From: Methylocella tundrae | GTDB lineage: Bacteria; Pseudomonadota; Alphaproteobacteria; Rhizobiales; Beijerinckiaceae | DNA length: 64,000 nt | Direction of reading: 5' to 3' | NCBI RefSeq assembly: GCF_038024855.1 | Contig: NZ_CP139089.1 | Coordinates: 682,001-746,000, forward strand | Shown here: positions 1-9,182 of the stretch, in pieces | Numbering within the stretch: the first letter of the stretch is position 1 | Layout of the letters: the number at the start of each line of letters is the position of its first letter | Position numbers and translations under genes: made by a program | The notes under the pieces: model-generated | Told to the model about the DNA's origin: nothing | Seen by the model: the letters and a program-made list of their open reading frames with translations, nothing else | Databases searched by the model: none

Positions 1-126
1 CGAACGACATTATTGTCCATGTTTCATTCCCCCATTCGATGCGCAAGGCGACCGGCTTGAAAAAAAGAAAGTGGCGGCGCATGTTGCCTCGCCGTTCCGG
101 CACATGCGCATCCAGGGTGATTTCCG

Positions 127-672
127 ATGTCCGATCTCGTCGTCATTGTCTATCCAACTGAGGAGAAAGCCGAGGAAGTGCGCAAGCGCCTCTTCGAGCT
201 GCAAAAGGAATATCTGATCAAGCTCGGGGACGCCGTCATCGCCACCAAATCCCCCGATGGCCAGATCAAGCTGCACCAGGTCGTCAATACAACAGCCGCC
301 GGCGCTGTTTCCGGCAGCTTCTGGGGCCTCCTCGTCGGGATTCTCTTCCTCAATCCGCTTCTCGGCGCGGCTTTGGGAGCCGCGGGCGGCGCTCTTGGCG
401 GCGCGCTCACGGACGTCGGCATCAATGATGATTTCATGAAGCAACTCGCGGAAAGCATCCAGCCCGGCAACGCCGCTCTGTTCGTGCTCATAGAGGATAT
501 GACCGGGGACAAGGTCATCGCGCAGATCAAGGACTATGGCGGCGTCGTGCTGAAGACGTCGTTCGATGAAACCAAAGAGCAGATGCTTCGCAACGCTCTC
601 GCCAGCGCCACGGCCGCCGCCGCCGCGGCTCCGGCTCCGGCTGAAGTCCCGGCGGGCGGCGCTTCATCCTGA
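127..672 (+). CDS. DUF1269 family membrane protein
   Basis: A 181-residue protein of the DUF1269 family, conserved but of unknown function and often linked to stress responses. The N-terminus (SDLVVIVYPTEEKAEEVRKRL) has the alpha/beta look of the family. Residues 58-98 form a Gly/Ala-rich double membrane hairpin (GAVSGSFWGLLVGILF, then AALGAAGGALGGAL). A second soluble part follows (ALFVLIEDMTGDKV), then an Ala/Pro tail. AGGGTGAT lies just before the ATG. It is convergent with the hydrolase ending at 710. The family call is firm; no role can be given. Confidence 0.85.
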   Translation: MSDLVVIVYPTEEKAEEVRKRLFELQKEYLIKLGDAVIATKSPDGQIKLHQVVNTTAAGAVSGSFWGLLVGILFLNPLLGAALGAAGGALGGALTDVGINDDFMKQLAESIQPGNAALFVLIEDMTGDKVIAQIKDYGGVVLKTSFDETKEQMLRNALASATAAAAAAPAPAEVPAGGASS

Positions 673-709
673 GGCGCGGCACATCCCAGGGAGGCGTTGC
701 GACAGCGCA

Positions 710-2200
710 TCAAGGCGGCGCCGCCGCCTTGACCGGCTCTTTTGCCGCTCCCAGGTGAAGGCCTTCTTCGATCCTTGCGATCATGTAGGGAAAGAAGGGG
801 TTGGATGACATACGCAGAATTGAATCCAGGCTGATGATGAGAGTCCCGCGCTCGCCGCGCGGGGCGATAGCGCCAAGGTTGAGACCGAAGTTTTCTGTTG
901 GATCCGGCTGCAATCCATAAAGTGAATCGCTGATCGGAAATGGCAGGGCGACATGCGACAGAGAATAGACGCCGGGCGGATAGAAAAGCCCGAGCGGGCG
1001 TGAGGCTTCGCTGACCGCGCCGGCCTCGGTGACGCGTTCAACGGCCTCGCTGCTATCTGCGTTCGCATTGGCGATGATCGCCGTTCTGAACAGCCGCGGC
1101 GGCTGCGGCAGGAGACGCGACAAGGCCGTCTCCGACGCGGTCCGCAAAAGTTGGCCAAATTTGGCGCTCCGGTTCAGATCAAACAGCACGAGTTCGCTTC
1201 CGTTCGATGGAAGCTGCGCGTAAAGCGACGATATGATTGCGCGCGTCGAGACAGTGAAATCGACGACCGACTGAAAGGTCAGAAGCGGCGCGAGCCGATC
1301 GAGCCGCTTTTCCCGCGCGAGGCGGGTGATCTCCTGCTGCAGCACGTGCGTCAGCAAATAGGATTGCCGCGCTCCATTCACCGGAAAAGAATTGTATTTG
1401 AACGGATTGAACTCCGGCAGCACGCTGAGCCACGCCGCCTTTGCAAAGGCTGGAAGCACGGACGGCAGCGCCGCCCATCCGGCGAAGCGCGCAAATCGCG
1501 TGATGCCGACCATCGGGGAAATAAGCACAATGCGATCCGGGCGCGTCAGGCGCGGATCCTCGATGGCGTCGAGGGCATATTTCAGCGCGAGCGCCCCGCC
1601 GTTCGAGAAGCCGACGAGATGCAGCGGCAGCGTCGGACCGATCCGCCGTCGCGCTTCCCTGACCGCAAGCCGCGTCGCCGCCATCCAGTCCTGCCATTCG
1701 ACGTCGGTGAGGGCGCTCGGAACCGTGCCGTGCGCCGGCAGGCGGATGGCGACCGATACGAAGCCATGGTCGCGATAGGTTCTCGCTATGTGGCGCAGAC
1801 TATAGGGCGAATCCGTCAGTCCGTGCAGCAGCACGACGGCGCCGAGCGGCGCGCCCTCGGGCTCCAGCTCATAGGAGCGGTTCCAGTCCTGCGCAAAACC
1901 TTCCGGATAGACGGGACTGCCTGCGAAATAGCGATTGACCGGGATACGCTCGTCAGCATCGAGTTTATCCGTCACTTCCCGCCGGACGTCCGCGAAGATT
2001 TTATCCTCGGCGCTGAGATAATCCGTCCAGCTCGCGTGGTCGATCGCCTCGGCCGTCAGCTCGTGCGGCGCGTAAGTGTGCCAGAGCTCGAGAGGCGCCC
2101 CGCGCTGCGAGGCGTAAATACGGGCGCCGAGCAACGTCACGGCGATCAAAGCGAGAGCCATCGCGCCCCGCTTCGCGATCTTCATCAGCCGAGCACGCAC
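710..2200 (-). CDS. alpha/beta hydrolase, membrane-anchored
   Basis: A hydrolase of 496 residues. Residues 10-27 form an N-terminal anchor or uncleaved signal (AMALALIAVTLLGARIYAS), so the catalytic domain is probably periplasmic. The oxyanion segment VVLLHGLTDSPYS and the nucleophile elbow GFSNGG (GxSxG) are clear, as in monoacylglycerol-lipase or serine-aminopeptidase-like hydrolases. Substrate is unknown. The frame opens with a GTG at 2200; an ATG at 2185 is an alternative and neither has a well-placed ribosome site. It stands alone, divergent from the lipoprotein hydrolase at 2464. Confidence 0.8.
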   Translation of the reverse strand: MRARLMKIAKRGAMALALIAVTLLGARIYASQRGAPLELWHTYAPHELTAEAIDHASWTDYLSAEDKIFADVRREVTDKLDADERIPVNRYFAGSPVYPEGFAQDWNRSYELEPEGAPLGAVVLLHGLTDSPYSLRHIARTYRDHGFVSVAIRLPAHGTVPSALTDVEWQDWMAATRLAVREARRRIGPTLPLHLVGFSNGGALALKYALDAIEDPRLTRPDRIVLISPMVGITRFARFAGWAALPSVLPAFAKAAWLSVLPEFNPFKYNSFPVNGARQSYLLTHVLQQEITRLAREKRLDRLAPLLTFQSVVDFTVSTRAIISSLYAQLPSNGSELVLFDLNRSAKFGQLLRTASETALSRLLPQPPRLFRTAIIANANADSSEAVERVTEAGAVSEASRPLGLFYPPGVYSLSHVALPFPISDSLYGLQPDPTENFGLNLGAIAPRGERGTLIISLDSILRMSSNPFFPYMIARIEEGLHLGAAKEPVKAAAPP

Positions 2201-2463
2201 GCTTTCTTATCCCTCCCGATCGCCAAAGGCCGGTTCGGCGCCTGATTTTCGCCGCGGCGACTCACGCTATCGCATGACGCGGAACACAAAACATGACGCC
2301 GCCCGCTGCGATAGACGGAAATGACGCGCCCGATCGGTTTTTGGACGCAGCGCCAAGCCAGGGGACGCAGCGCGCAGTTGGGCTTTGGCGCGAAGCGTTA
2401 TGGGACGCTCAAGAATTTTGAGCTATGACAGAGCTTGAGTTCGATATTGACGCAGAGGGATCC

Positions 2464-3684
2464 ATGCGCTTTGCAGCTCTCATTTTGGTCTGCGGCGTTT
2501 TAGCGGGGTGCGGTCGGCCGGCCGGCGTGCTGGCCCCCATCGAGGCCACCGTGCCGAATGCCGCGCGGGTTGATCTTCTCGTCGCGACGACGCGGGCGCC
2601 TTCAAAGGACCCTGGCATTCTTTTCTCGGGCGAACGCGAAACCAGGGTTGCGCTGACGGACATCACTGTCTCCATTCCGCCGGACGACCGGCGGCGAGTC
2701 GGTCAAATCCAGTGGCCGACAAGCCTGCCGCCTAATCCCGAGACCGATTTCGCGACGCTCAAGGTGACGCCGCTCACGGATGGCCGGCAACCGCAAGCCT
2801 GGTTGAAACAGCATCTGCCACGCAACCGTCGCGTGCTCGTCTTTGTGCACGGGTTCAACAATCATTTTGACGACGCCGTCTATCAGTTGGCGCAAATCGC
2901 GCACGATTCCGGCGCGGACGCCGCCCCGATCCTGTTCACCTGGCCGTCGCGCGGAAATATTTTCCAATATGTCTATGACCGGGAGAGCACGAACGCTTCC
3001 CGCGACGCGCTCGAAGAAATGCTACGAAACGTCGCGAAGGACCCGAGCGTCGGCGAAATCACCGTCATGGCGCATTCCATGGGCTCCTGGCTCGTCATGG
3101 AGGCGTTGCGCCAAATGTCGATCCGCGACGGCCGCGTGGCGGCGAAGGTGCGAAACGTCATTCTTGCGTCGCCGGATGTCGACGTCGATGTTTTTGCGAC
3201 GCAATGGCGCGACATCGGGCAACCGCGTCCACGCCTGACCGTATTCGCGTCGCGAAATGACGCCGCGCTGCGCGTCTCGCGCCGCCTCGCCGGCGATGTC
3301 GACAGGCTGGGACAGATCGATCCAATGGCGGAGCCCTATCACTCGGCGCTGGAGAAATCGGGGATCGACGTGATCGACCTCAGCGCCCTTTCGGTCGCCG
3401 GCTCTCTCAATCACTCCAAATTCGCCGAGAATCCTGAGATCGTCCAACTCATTGGCAAAAGGTTGATCGCCGGCCAGACGCTGTCCGGCTCGGAGGCGAC
3501 GCTCGGCGAGCGCGTCGGCGGCTTCGCCATGGGCGTCGGCCAGACGGTTGGCGGCGTCGCCGGCGTTGCGCTCAGCGCCCCGATCGCTGTCGTCGATCCG
3601 AATTCCCGGCGCGCCTATGACGATCAGCTGAAGCACCTCGGCGATGTCGTCGACGAAACAGTGGGAACCGCGACGGATCAATAG
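2464..3684 (+). CDS. DUF900 alpha/beta hydrolase, lipoprotein
   Basis: An esterase/lipase-superfamily protein of the DUF900 type. I start it at the ATG at 2464, not at 2425, because a purine-rich site (AGAGGGA) precedes it and the product then begins with a lipoprotein signal ending in a lipobox (CGVLAGCGR, Cys at about residue 16). The hydrolase core has VFVHGFNNHF, FTWPSRG and the nucleophile elbow AHSMGSW. The C-terminus has a Gly-rich stretch (GGFAMGVGQTVGGVAGVAL). Probably anchored in the envelope; substrate unknown. Confidence 0.85.
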   Translation: MRFAALILVCGVLAGCGRPAGVLAPIEATVPNAARVDLLVATTRAPSKDPGILFSGERETRVALTDITVSIPPDDRRRVGQIQWPTSLPPNPETDFATLKVTPLTDGRQPQAWLKQHLPRNRRVLVFVHGFNNHFDDAVYQLAQIAHDSGADAAPILFTWPSRGNIFQYVYDRESTNASRDALEEMLRNVAKDPSVGEITVMAHSMGSWLVMEALRQMSIRDGRVAAKVRNVILASPDVDVDVFATQWRDIGQPRPRLTVFASRNDAALRVSRRLAGDVDRLGQIDPMAEPYHSALEKSGIDVIDLSALSVAGSLNHSKFAENPEIVQLIGKRLIAGQTLSGSEATLGERVGGFAMGVGQTVGGVAGVALSAPIAVVDPNSRRAYDDQLKHLGDVVDETVGTATDQ

Positions 3685-3696
3685 TCGGTCAATCTG

Positions 3697-5337
3697 TCAG
3701 AGCCGGATCATCATCGCGGCGCCGAAAACGATGGCCAGAACGAGAAGCGAGACGGCGGCGGCGGGCCACTGCCTGATTTCGCCGTCCGCCCGCTCCAAAG
3801 CCGCGCCAATGACGAAGCTTTTGCGGAAGGCGTCCTCGCCGATGCCGACAATGTCCCCCGCGGGCGGGCGGGGCAGGCGGTCGCCCCAGCGCTGCAACAG
3901 GAGGGCGAGCGCAGCGCCGATGAGAACCGGCCACAGCCCTTCCCAAAGCGCGTAAGGGGTCAGCGCATCGGCGACGTGGCCGCCCATCCGCGGATAGAGC
4001 AGCCAGGGAACCAGCACGGCCGCCAGCGCCATTGCGAGCCAGGGTGCGATGAGCCCGGCCGGCGCCGCTGCTTCGGCCTCCCGCGAGGCCTCGTCGGCGA
4101 GACGGCGCAGGAAATGCAGCATCAAAAGCGTGGTGCCCGCCGCCGAAAATGCTGCGAGCGCGCCAACAGGGCCGTCTCCCAGTTGCGTCTTGACCGCGAG
4201 TTTCGCCAGCGCGCCGCCTGTCAAGGGCAATCCCCCCAGACTCAGCGCCAGCACCAAAGCCGGCGCCAACGTCAGCCACAGGCGGCGGCGGGACGACGCC
4301 GCCGCGACGCCGACGGCGAGGAAAAGCGCCCCTTTCACAATCACATGATGGGCGCCATAGAAAGCGGCGTCGAGCGCCGCGCTCCGGTCGCCGGCGGCAA
4401 GCCCCATGCCGAGCACGGCGGCGATCACGCCCATCTGGCTGATGCTGGAATAGGCGAGAACCGTCTTCGGATTTTGCTGCGTGACGCCGATGGCGACGCC
4501 ATAGAAAGCGGAAAACAGCCCGATTGCCGCCAGCGTCTCGCCCCAGCCGGGCAGAGCGGCGCCCAACGGCAAAAAGCGGATCATGCCAATGACGCCGGCT
4601 TTCACGGCGGCGCCGCTCAGAACCGCAGCTGCCGGAATGGGCGCCGCCGAATAGGCAAGAGGCATCCAGCCATGCATGGGAACGAGCGCGATTTTCAGCC
4701 CGAACGCCAGGACGGTGAGCGCCAGCGCCGCATCGCGCCAGGGCGAACCCGGCAGCGCCGCCATGACGTCACGGATTGCAAGGCTGCCGCTCGGCTCGCC
4801 CGCCGCCAGCAGAACGAAGCCCATCAGCAAAAAGGTCTCGCCAAGCACGGTGAACGCCATGTAAACGCCCCCCGCCCGCGCGGCGGCGGCGTCGTCATCA
4901 TGCGCGACCAATACAAAGGCCGGGATGCTGACGAGCGCGTAAACAAAATAGAAGGTGAGAAGGTCGGCGGCGATGAAGACGCCGAGGCTGCCGGTCAGCG
5001 TCAGGAGCCAACCGACAGCAAAGAGTTCGGCTTTTGGTTTACCGCGCAAATCCCGGAATGCGTAGACGCCGCCGCCGATCCAGAGCAGGGCTGCGACGGC
5101 GAGCAGCATTGCGCCCGGCGCATCGAGCAGGAGACCGAGCCGGAGCGCTGGTAGCGCGAACGTCAATGGCGGGCCGCCGATCGCCAGCAGCGCAGCGGCG
5201 AGCGCCGGGAGCGGAGCGAAAGGCGCCAGCGCCAGCGCATGGCGGCGCAGCCTGCCGGACAGGCAGGCGACGAGCAGAATTAGCGGCGCCGCCAGCGTTC
5301 CGACAAGCATCCCTTGGCCTATCGCGCCGCCGATCAT
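3697..5337 (-). CDS. MrpD/NuoM-like proton-conducting subunit (second copy)
   Basis: Last gene of the Mrp/Mnh operon: a 546-residue polytopic protein of the proton-conducting transporter (NuoL/M/N, MrpA/D) family. Its ATG overlaps the stop of the preceding mnhD (ATGA). The TM7-8 lysine region is present (FGLKIALVPMHGWMPLAYSAAP ending ..SGAAVKAGVIGMIRF). In the TM5 region, where the family normally has a Glu (FYxFWEL), this protein reads FYFVYALVSIP, with Ala in place of Glu. It probably forms the second antiporter-like subunit of the complex, replacing the NuoL-like half of MrpA, for which no other gene exists here. Confidence 0.8.
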   Translation of the reverse strand: MIGGAIGQGMLVGTLAAPLILLVACLSGRLRRHALALAPFAPLPALAAALLAIGGPPLTFALPALRLGLLLDAPGAMLLAVAALLWIGGGVYAFRDLRGKPKAELFAVGWLLTLTGSLGVFIAADLLTFYFVYALVSIPAFVLVAHDDDAAAARAGGVYMAFTVLGETFLLMGFVLLAAGEPSGSLAIRDVMAALPGSPWRDAALALTVLAFGLKIALVPMHGWMPLAYSAAPIPAAAVLSGAAVKAGVIGMIRFLPLGAALPGWGETLAAIGLFSAFYGVAIGVTQQNPKTVLAYSSISQMGVIAAVLGMGLAAGDRSAALDAAFYGAHHVIVKGALFLAVGVAAASSRRRLWLTLAPALVLALSLGGLPLTGGALAKLAVKTQLGDGPVGALAAFSAAGTTLLMLHFLRRLADEASREAEAAAPAGLIAPWLAMALAAVLVPWLLYPRMGGHVADALTPYALWEGLWPVLIGAALALLLQRWGDRLPRPPAGDIVGIGEDAFRKSFVIGAALERADGEIRQWPAAAVSLLVLAIVFGAAMMIRL

Positions 5338-6827
5338 GGGAGCCCTCCCAAAGGCAGCCGGCCGATTTGCAGCAGCTCGAAGAAAGCCGGCGGCGCGAAG
5401 CCGAGAAGCGCCCCGACAACAGCCAGCGCCAGCGCGATGGCTTCGCGGCCGCGCCGCGGGCGCGCCTTCAGAAGCGGGCGTCCATTCGCCAGCGCCGGGG
5501 CGAGGGCGCGATAAATGTAACCGCCGGCGAGAAGGCCGCCCGCCAATATTACAATAGCCCAGATCCATTGGCCGGCCTCGACAGAGGCTTTGAGCAGAAG
5601 CCATTTTGCCGCAAAGCCGCCGCTCGGGGGCAATCCCATCAGGGACAGGCCGCCAAGACCGAACGCAAACACGGTCATCGGCATCGCCCGGCCAAGACCG
5701 CCGAGCTCTTTGATGCGGTCATGGCCGAGGCATTCGGCGACAAGGCCCGCAGCGAGAAACATCGCGGCCTTGGCGAAAGCATGCGAGAGGGTCTGCATCA
5801 AGCCGCCGCTCCAGGCGACCGCGGCCCAGGGATGCGCGCTGCCGGCGGCGAGCGGAAACATCAGGAACAGATAGCCGATCTGCGCGACGGTCGAATAGGC
5901 GACGAGGAGTTTGAGCCGCGCCTGCCGCAGGGCGAGCACGCTGCCGAACAGAATCGCCGCCGAGCCAAGCGAGGCGAGGATCGCCATTGCCGTCTCGTTG
6001 GGAACGGCCGGCAGCACGTCGAACCAGAGCCGCACGATCAGAAAAAATGACGCCTTGACGACCAATGCCGACAGTACGGCGCTCGCCGCCGCGGGCGCGT
6101 TGGCGTGAGCTGGCGGCAGCCATAAATGCAGCGGGAAGAGAGCGGTTTTGGCGAGAAGGCCCGCCGTCATCAGCCCGGCCGCGACCCAGACGGCGGGCTC
6201 GGATTGAATCCGGCCCGACAGAAGCAGGATGTCGAGCGTGCCGTAAGCGCCGTAGAGCAGAGCGGCGCCAAGCAGATAGAGCACGGACCCAAACAGGGCG
6301 AAGAGCAGATAGCGCAACGCCGCGACAAGCGTTTCCGGCCGCCCGTCGAGGCAAACAAGCGGCACGGCGGCGAAGGTCAACAGCTCCAGAGCGACATAAA
6401 GATTGAAGAGATCGCCGCCGACGAAAACAATGTTCAGCGCCGCCAGAAGCGCCTGCAGCAGCGTCCAGAACGCCAGCGGCGCGCGCGCCTCGGGAACGCC
6501 CTCGGGCGTGCGGAAATTGGCGCGCGCGAAAAGTCCCGCGGCCGCGATCACCAACGCCGCCGTCACCAACATCACGGCCGAGAATCCATCGGCCCGCAAG
6601 GCGATCCCAAGCGGCGGACTCCAACCGCCAAGAACGTAGACAATCGGCCTCTGCGCGCGGAAAACGGCGAACGCGATGGCGATGGCGACGCCTAGTGAAA
6701 GCGGCATGAGGGCGAGGGCGATGCGTTCGGCGTTTCGCCCGCCGAGCAGAAACGACAAAAGCACGCCCGCGACCGGTAAGACGATCGCAAGGACCAGCAG
6801 GAGGCCGCCGGTTGTGGCGTGTATCAC
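5334..6827 (-). CDS. mnhD: Mrp/Mnh cation/H+ antiporter subunit D
   Basis: A 497-residue, roughly 14-helix proton-conducting subunit of the MrpD family. The TM5 glutamate is present (NLYVALELLTF), as are the channel lysines (GLLAKTALFPLHLWLPPAHA, then SALVVKASFFLIVRL). Translation starts at a GTG that overlaps the stop of the upstream subunit C gene (GTGA), and its own stop overlaps the next start. It should exchange Na+ or K+ for protons across the inner membrane together with the other operon products. Confidence 0.9.
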   Translation of the reverse strand: MIHATTGGLLLVLAIVLPVAGVLLSFLLGGRNAERIALALMPLSLGVAIAIAFAVFRAQRPIVYVLGGWSPPLGIALRADGFSAVMLVTAALVIAAAGLFARANFRTPEGVPEARAPLAFWTLLQALLAALNIVFVGGDLFNLYVALELLTFAAVPLVCLDGRPETLVAALRYLLFALFGSVLYLLGAALLYGAYGTLDILLLSGRIQSEPAVWVAAGLMTAGLLAKTALFPLHLWLPPAHANAPAAASAVLSALVVKASFFLIVRLWFDVLPAVPNETAMAILASLGSAAILFGSVLALRQARLKLLVAYSTVAQIGYLFLMFPLAAGSAHPWAAVAWSGGLMQTLSHAFAKAAMFLAAGLVAECLGHDRIKELGGLGRAMPMTVFAFGLGGLSLMGLPPSGGFAAKWLLLKASVEAGQWIWAIVILAGGLLAGGYIYRALAPALANGRPLLKARPRRGREAIALALAVVGALLGFAPPAFFELLQIGRLPLGGLP

Positions 6828-7168
6828 GTATCGCCTCCGTCGGCGGGAGGCTTTGGCGGCGGAGCTGTTGGTCGCAGCGACGTCCGCCCGGTTTCCTGAA
6901 ACAGCCGGAGCAACAAAGCGATGGCGAGCGCGCTTGCGGAAAAAGCGACGACGATGCCTGTGATGACCATTGCCTGAGGCACGGGGTCCGCGGGAAATCC
7001 GGCGGCCGCGCCCTTGCGGGCCATGATGCCGAACATCAGAAACACGCCGCTGCCGAGCAGATTGAAGGCAAGGATCTTGCGCAGCGGCTGCGGCTTGACG
7101 ATGAGGCCGTAAAGGCCAAGACCGACCAGCGCCGCGCCGATCAGCCCCGCCAGCGTCGCAGCGGTCAT
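6824..7168 (-). CDS. mnhC: Mrp/Mnh antiporter subunit C (NuoK-like)
   Basis: A small 114-residue protein with three helices (AATLAGLIGAALVGLGLYGLI; ILAFNLLGSGVFLMFGIMA; AMVITGIVVAFSASALAIALLL), the pattern of MrpC/NuoK. The segment DPVPQAMVITGIVV is the typical family motif. I use the ATG at 7168 rather than longer upstream readings because it forms an ATGA overlap with the preceding gene, as at the other junctions of this operon. A proline-rich tail ends the protein. Confidence 0.9.
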   Translation of the reverse strand: MTAATLAGLIGAALVGLGLYGLIVKPQPLRKILAFNLLGSGVFLMFGIMARKGAAAGFPADPVPQAMVITGIVVAFSASALAIALLLRLFQETGRTSLRPTAPPPKPPADGGDT

Positions 7169-8112
7169 GGGCGTGGCGCCCGCGTTGGCGGACCCGCGAC
7201 GAGCATGGGAAGAATCGCCGCGATGGTCAGCGTCATGAACGCCTCGATGAAAAGGATAAGCGGCTTGGCGAAGCCTGAAGGGTAGGCAAGAAAGCTTCCC
7301 GCAGCCAGAACGCCCGCGGCGCCGATCGCCATAAAGACCATCGGCCCGGCAATGAGCGTCATGCGCAGCCAGAGGGAATTGATCTGCGGGGCTTCGACGA
7401 GCCTTGCCATGATGACGATCATCCACATGGCGGCGAGAATGGCTCCGCCCTGGAAAGCGCCGCCCGGCTCGTCCGCGCCGACCCAGAAGATATGAATGCC
7501 GATGAGCACGCCGAGCGGCGCCAACATTTGAGCGAGGAAAGCGAGCGCGCCCTCAGGCCGCCCCGCACGTGGGGCGCCGGGGGCGCCGCCCCACAAGTGG
7601 TCAGGCGCGAGCGACCATACGCCGATGACGGCGAGGACCAGCACCACCTTCTCGAGCATGGTGTCGAACGAGCGATAGGCGATCAAGACAGCGGTGATCG
7701 GGTTGCCAAGGCCGGTCGCGGCGAGGTGCTCAGCCGCGGCCGGAGCCAGGGTCGGCGCCGGATCGGGCAAAAGAAGCACAACAGCTGCGAGCGCCGCCGC
7801 CACAACGGCGCAAAGGATTCCGGCAAGGATGCGCCAGGGCGCGCTGAGTTGCTCCTCAACGGTTGATCTTTCGGCCTCGCGCAGGCGCGCCGCGGCGCCG
7901 ATCAGCAGAACGCCGGTGACGCCGCTGCCGATCGCAGCCTCCGTCAGCGCCACATCGACCGCGAACAGGCGAACCCAGACGATCGAGAGCAGCAATCCAT
8001 AGGCGACATAGCCGACGACCGCCGCGAAAGCCTCACGCGCGAGGATGGTCCAGACCGCGACGGCGAGAACCAGGGCTCCGAGCCCGACATCGAGAGCCTG
8101 AAGCACGCTCAT
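7165..8112 (-). CDS. MbhD-like/MnhB fusion subunit of Mrp antiporter
   Basis: A 315-residue membrane protein joining two parts usually found separately. Residues 1-80 look like the MbhD/DUF4040 module that forms the C-terminal extension of MrpA (AVVGYVAYGLLLSIVWVRLFAVDVALTEAAIGSGVTGVLL). Residues about 190-315 are MnhB (GVLIGIHIFWVGADEPGGAFQGGAILAA). Between them is an MbhE-like stretch (GLGNPITAVLIAYRSFDTMLEKVVLV). It overlaps both neighbours by four bases. With the two D-type subunits it accounts for what a full MrpA and MrpB would supply. Confidence 0.85.
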   Translation of the reverse strand: MSVLQALDVGLGALVLAVAVWTILAREAFAAVVGYVAYGLLLSIVWVRLFAVDVALTEAAIGSGVTGVLLIGAAARLREAERSTVEEQLSAPWRILAGILCAVVAAALAAVVLLLPDPAPTLAPAAAEHLAATGLGNPITAVLIAYRSFDTMLEKVVLVLAVIGVWSLAPDHLWGGAPGAPRAGRPEGALAFLAQMLAPLGVLIGIHIFWVGADEPGGAFQGGAILAAMWMIVIMARLVEAPQINSLWLRMTLIAGPMVFMAIGAAGVLAAGSFLAYPSGFAKPLILFIEAFMTLTIAAILPMLVAGPPTRAPRP

Positions 8113-8402
8113 GCGACAGGACCCTTGCGCCGTATCCCGCGCGCGATGAGTTGCGCTGTGGTCGCTCCGGCCAATTGCACGAGCGCCCAGATGGCGATGA
8201 GTTTCAGCGCTCCAAGCAGATTGTCCGCGCGGGGCAGCAGGCCGAGCACAACGAGGCCGAGACCGAGATTATCGGCCTTGGTCAGCGCGTGCAGCCGGCT
8301 CAACGCGTCCGGAAAGCGCAGCAGTCCGATGGCGCCGGCGAAGAAAAAGAAGGCGCCGGCGCAGATCGCGACGGTGCTGAAGATGTCGAGAACGAGGCTC
8401 AT
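8109..8402 (-). CDS. mnhG: Mrp/Mnh antiporter subunit G
   Basis: A 97-residue protein with three helices and the MnhG/PhaG core FFAGAIGLLRFPDALSRLHALTKADNLGLGLVVLGL. It is a small accessory subunit of the cation/proton antiporter, needed for assembly or activity in characterised Mrp systems. ATGA overlap with the upstream mnhF and with the downstream fusion gene shows translational coupling. Confidence 0.93.
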   Translation of the reverse strand: MSLVLDIFSTVAICAGAFFFFAGAIGLLRFPDALSRLHALTKADNLGLGLVVLGLLPRADNLLGALKLIAIWALVQLAGATTAQLIARGIRRKGPVA

Positions 8403-8686
8403 CTGCCTGTCGTCCGTTGCGTGTCGTCCGGCTCGGCCGGCGCGCCGCCGCCGACAAAAGCGACCGACGCGAAAGCGGCGAGCAGGGCGAGGCCCAAGGC
8501 GACGTCCTCGACGCCGCGCGCGCGGGTCGCCGCGGCGACGAGCAGAAGCGAGGCGACGCCGCCCGTGCCGAGAAGCTGCGCCGCCATCATTCGGTCGGCG
8601 TTGCCGGGGCCGCCGAGAATCCGCACGAGGCCTATCGCGACGGTGAATAGAACGAAGCCGGCGGCGGCGAGGAGAAAATCACTCAT
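8399..8686 (-). CDS. mnhF: Mrp/Mnh antiporter subunit F
   Basis: A 95-residue, three-helix protein of the MrpF/PhaF family. Helix 1 is FLLAAAGFVLFTVAIGLVRI, followed by the family segment GPGNADRMMAAQLLGTGGVASLLL. Its start lies inside the end of mnhE (8-base overlap) and its stop overlaps mnhG (ATGA). The C-terminal tail after residue 78 is hydrophilic (PAEPDDTQRTTGR). Confidence 0.92.
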   Translation of the reverse strand: MSDFLLAAAGFVLFTVAIGLVRILGGPGNADRMMAAQLLGTGGVASLLLVAAATRARGVEDVALGLALLAAFASVAFVGGGAPAEPDDTQRTTGR

Positions 8687-9182
8687 GCCCGAGCGCCCGC
8701 ATGAATAACGATTCTTCCGCGGCTAGATTTGCAGCGACGGGTTGCTCAACATCAAGGCAATGGACGAGCAGAACTCCAGCGTCGTCGATTCCGGTCGGCA
8801 AGGTTCCGGGCAGAAGACTGCTGAACGCGCAAAAGGCGCTCCGGGCGCCGCCAGGCGGCAGCCGCAAAGGGTAGGCGACAAATCCCGGACGCAGCGGCAG
8901 CCTTGGGTCGAGCGCGCGCCAGGCGACCTCGACGCCGGAGACCACAGACTGTCGCGCGAACCGCAGGATAAGCGCTGCGAGCGCCAACGGCCGCAGCCGC
9001 GACTCTCCAGGAGGCAACAGGCGCAGACTTGTCCAGGTTGCGGCTGCGGCTGCGGCGGCGCCGACAGGGAGATTAGCGAGGTCGCGCCCGGAGATCATCA
9101 GCCAAAAGGCGAAAAAAATCGGGCCGCGCGCCGTGGCGGCCCCCGCCCGCCGGACGCCGGCTTCTGCCCTCAACGCGCTCAA
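8679..9182 (-). CDS. mnhE: Mrp/Mnh antiporter subunit E
   Basis: First gene of the antiporter operon. The 167-residue protein matches MnhE: a hydrophobic N-terminal half (GPIFFAFWLMISGRDLANLPVG, then AALILRFARQSVVSGVEVAWRAL) and a soluble C-terminal half (LPGTLPTGIDDAGVLLVHCLD, the usual PGT..D motif). The frame begins with TTG at 9182, with GGACGG about six bases upstream; a second TTG at 9173 is possible. The exact start is uncertain, the family is not. Confidence 0.88.
   Translation of the reverse strand: MSALRAEAGVRRAGAATARGPIFFAFWLMISGRDLANLPVGAAAAAAATWTSLRLLPPGESRLRPLALAALILRFARQSVVSGVEVAWRALDPRLPLRPGFVAYPLRLPPGGARSAFCAFSSLLPGTLPTGIDDAGVLLVHCLDVEQPVAANLAAEESLFMRALGHE

Noticed and set aside
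1151..2245. 364-codon plus-strand frame opposite the first hydrolase
   Set aside because: Arg-rich shadow; the minus-strand frame has a clear hydrolase fold.
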